A stretch of 8,484 bases of DNA, from contig JAFYOF010000045.1 of assembly GCA_017560305.1 (NCBI GenBank), forward strand, positions 1 to 8,484. The letters are read 5' to 3'. A program made the translations under genes and the position numbers. Origin of the DNA: Alistipes sp. (GTDB lineage: Bacteria; Bacteroidota; Bacteroidia; Bacteroidales; Rikenellaceae). Position 1 is the first letter of the stretch, and each line of letters opens with the position of its first letter. Below, piece after piece: positions 6,606-8,484 of the stretch. Under the pieces are notes generated by a model, which saw only the letters and a list, made by a program, of their open reading frames with translations, searched no databases and was not told where the DNA came from.

Positions 6606-8132
6606 TTACATTCCCAACTCTTTCAAATACTCTTTCATCTTGGCTTGCACCTCGGTAAGCTCGGTTTCGAGGGCGTCAATCTCCTGCTGAACAGCAACAA
6701 TATCAATCTCTGCCTCCTCCTCGTAGGTATCTACATAGCGGGGGATATTGAGATTGTAATCGTTCTCCTCAATTTCTTTGCGGGTAGCGACATAGGCATA
6801 TTTCTCCTCGGCTACGCCCAGCGAGAGTTTGCCCTCGGCAAATGCACGATAGGAGGTAACAATATGCTCGATATCCGCATCACGCAGACGGTTTTGGTTT
6901 TTGCCGTTCTCGAACTCGCGGCTAGCGTCAATAAAGAGTACTTCGTCGCCCTTTTTCGCCTTGTTGAAAATAGCAATAGCAGCAGGGATACCCGTACCAT
7001 AGAAGAGGTTTGCAGGCAGACCGATAACAGCTTCGAGAAGGTTCTCCTCGACGGTCTGCTGACGAATCTTACCCTCGCTTGCACCTCGGAAAAGCACACC
7101 ATGCGGGATAACAACGCCCACCTTACCGTGCTCGTTAGCGACCTCCAACATATGGCTGATAAAAGCCCAGTCGCCCTTGCTCTTGGGCGGAATGCCACGC
7201 CAAAAACGGTTGTATTGGTCGTTAGGAGCCTCGTCAGCGCCCCACTTTTCAAGGGAAAATGGCGGGTTTGCCACAACGGTGTCGAACTTCATCAGCGCAT
7301 CGCCATCCTTGAGTTTGGGATTACGCAGTGTGTCGCCCCAGCGGATAACGGCACTATCAAAGCCGTGCAGCAACATATTCATCATAGCCAATGCCCAAGT
7401 GCTACCATTGAGTTCCTGACCATAGAGCGAGAAGTTATCAGAGCCAACCTCACGACCCGCCTTAATAAGCAGTGAGCCTGAACCACAAGTGGGGTCGCAG
7501 ATGCGTGAGCCGGGGGCACTCTTGGTTAGTTTGGCGAGTAGAGTAGAGACCTCCTTAGGAGTAAAAAACTCACCAGCCTTCTTACCCGCGTCGCTAGCAA
7601 AGTGCTCGATAAGGAACATATAGGCATCGCCGATGACATCGTTGTTGTCGAGGTGCGACTCATCAAACTGCAACTTTTCATCAGCAAAGTCCTCTAAGAG
7701 TGTTTTGAGGCGCACATTGCGATCCTTCACCTCGCCGAGGTTGCTACTGTTAAAACTGATATTGCGGAAGATACCACTACCGTCCTCACTATTGAGCTTC
7801 TCGCGGTTTGCGTTTTCCAAATCGACAAGGGCAATATCTATCAACTCGCCAATATTTACCGCATTGCGATTATCGTAGAGGTAATAGAAATAACTTGTCT
7901 CGGGCACTTGAAATCGCTCGCGGCGCATAGCTCGCTGAGCACGTTCCTCATCACCTTCGTAGCGCTCTAAATATTCTGCATATTTCGACTTGTTGACATC
8001 GCTGACATACTTCAAGAAGAGCATTGTCAAAATATAGTCTTTGTATTGGCTCGGATCAACTACACCGCGGAAGGTGTCGCAGGCTTTCCATACAACTTTG
8101 TTGATTTCGTCTTGGGTAATCTTCGTGCTCAT
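6606..8132 (-). CDS. hsdM: Type I restriction-modification DNA methyltransferase subunit (HsdM)
   Basis: HsdM transfers a methyl group from S-adenosylmethionine to adenine N6 in the site read by HsdS, protecting host DNA. The 508-residue length is normal. An N-terminal helical HsdM domain (about 5-150) is followed by GEFFTP at 187-192, the SAM-binding motif DPTCGSGS at 213-220 and the catalytic N6-adenine motif NPPF at 289-292. The C-terminal end (about 480-505) is a charged heptad-like helix rich in E and K, probably the contact to HsdS. All key residues are intact. The ATG lies 2 bp after the stop of the upstream HsdS-like gene, so the two are surely co-transcribed. Sampled lines have about 45-55% G+C, the highest of the large genes here. 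The usual next gene would be hsdS; here the CBASS pair is placed between them. Confidence 0.97.
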   Translation of the reverse strand: MSTKITQDEINKVVWKACDTFRGVVDPSQYKDYILTMLFLKYVSDVNKSKYAEYLERYEGDEERAQRAMRRERFQVPETSYFYYLYDNRNAVNIGELIDIALVDLENANREKLNSEDGSGIFRNISFNSSNLGEVKDRNVRLKTLLEDFADEKLQFDESHLDNNDVIGDAYMFLIEHFASDAGKKAGEFFTPKEVSTLLAKLTKSAPGSRICDPTCGSGSLLIKAGREVGSDNFSLYGQELNGSTWALAMMNMLLHGFDSAVIRWGDTLRNPKLKDGDALMKFDTVVANPPFSLEKWGADEAPNDQYNRFWRGIPPKSKGDWAFISHMLEVANEHGKVGVVIPHGVLFRGASEGKIRQQTVEENLLEAVIGLPANLFYGTGIPAAIAIFNKAKKGDEVLFIDASREFENGKNQNRLRDADIEHIVTSYRAFAEGKLSLGVAEEKYAYVATRKEIEENDYNLNIPRYVDTYEEEAEIDIVAVQQEIDALETELTEVQAKMKEYLKELGM

Positions 8133-8134
8133 TA

Positions 8135-8484
8135 CTATATATTTTTTATCATTTTATATTCTAATATTTGTTTACGTCTTTCGGCGATGGTTTTATAGAG
8201 TTCTTGCTCTCGTTTTTGTAGTTTTGAGAGTTCGATATATTTCTTTTGCCTCTCTATCGGAGGGATAGGAATTTCCAATTCTCCAAGCGTTGCCTTCGAG
8301 ATAGACATTATGGATGTCCCGCGAGCCTGGACTGCCAAAGTGCTTTGTGTAGTCGGGAGATTGAGATACCACGCCACGAATTCAGGCAATATGGCAGATT
8401 TGTCGTGCAGGCGTATCACCAAAAATGATGGAGAAGCCACACACTTTTGCTCAATCCCTGGAACAATCACACACATATTATTAT
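8135..8484 (-). CDS. HsdS-like half specificity subunit, 5' end beyond the window
   Basis: Only the C-terminal part is visible. The frame is open to the right edge, with two Asn codons before the first Met, so the ATG at 8476-8474 is almost certainly internal and the gene begins off-window. The visible residues match the end of a single-domain HsdS-like protein: the LPEFVAWYLN segment, the GTSIMSISKATLGELEIPIP beta part that ends a target-recognition domain, then a conserved spacer helix (IERQKKYIELSKL, KREQELYKTIAERRKQIL). Proteins of this form (about 180-200 residues, one recognition domain) are annotated as restriction subunit S and often precede hsdM. It ends with TAG 2 bp before hsdM. 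It could pair as a half subunit, modulate HsdS, or be a relic of an older specificity gene; the sequence does not decide between these. Confidence 0.82.
   Translation of the reverse strand, partial: NNMCVIVPGIEQKCVASPSFLVIRLHDKSAILPEFVAWYLNLPTTQSTLAVQARGTSIMSISKATLGELEIPIPPIERQKKYIELSKLQKREQELYKTIAERRKQILEYKMIKNI

Noticed and set aside
6812..7276. A 154-codon minus-strand frame inside hsdM
   Set aside because: It overlaps the SAM-binding and NPPF region of hsdM in another frame and has low-complexity, Arg/Ser-rich content typical of a shadow frame.
6576..7475. A 299-codon open frame on the plus strand opposite hsdM
   Set aside because: It lies antisense to the conserved catalytic region of hsdM, shows no recognisable domain, and is explained by the codon bias of the real gene.
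8474..8476. ATG as the start of the HsdS-like gene
   Set aside because: The frame stays open upstream to the window edge, and the protein from this Met would lack most of its recognition domain. The true start is outside.

Overview
The window is one tightly packed, single-direction (minus-strand) defence island. In transcription order (right to left) it holds: the 3' end of an HsdS-like half subunit (beyond 8484 to 8135), hsdM (8132-6606), a CD-NTase (6593-5541), a TIR-STING effector (5544-4603), hsdS (4597-3371), an HAD-type cytosolic 5'-nucleotidase (3348-2425), and hsdR (2421, running off the left edge at base 1). Gaps between genes are 2 to 22 bp and one pair overlaps by 4 bp. There is no room for internal promoters in intergenic DNA, and the whole set looks like one transcript.

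The frame is a type I restriction-modification system: HsdM modifies, HsdS reads the target, and HsdR translocates and cuts. Placed between hsdM and hsdS is a complete two-gene CBASS anti-phage module of the bacterial STING type. It has a nucleotide second-messenger synthase (CdnE-like, likely product c-di-GMP) and its receptor-effector, a TIR-like NADase domain joined to a prokaryotic STING domain (Cap12). A second insert, a 5'-nucleotidase, sits between hsdS and hsdR. The joint logic would be restriction of unmodified DNA first, then NAD+ depletion and abortive infection if phage persists. This coupling is inference; the gene order is seen.

Composition is mosaic. Sampled 60-base lines of hsdM and hsdR are about 43-55% G+C. 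The CBASS genes, the nucleotidase and the HsdS target-recognition domains are about 30-37%, and the HsdS linker reaches about 68%. This fits AT-rich cargo and exchanged recognition domains in a more stable R-M backbone.

The organism is probably a member of Bacteroidota. STING-type CBASS is known mainly from that phylum, and the start codons are preceded by A/T-rich leaders without clear Shine-Dalgarno sequences. A genus cannot be named. No tRNA, rRNA, CRISPR array, insertion sequence or integrase was seen. The plus strand carries only antisense shadow frames, and there is no gene-free stretch over 300 bases.
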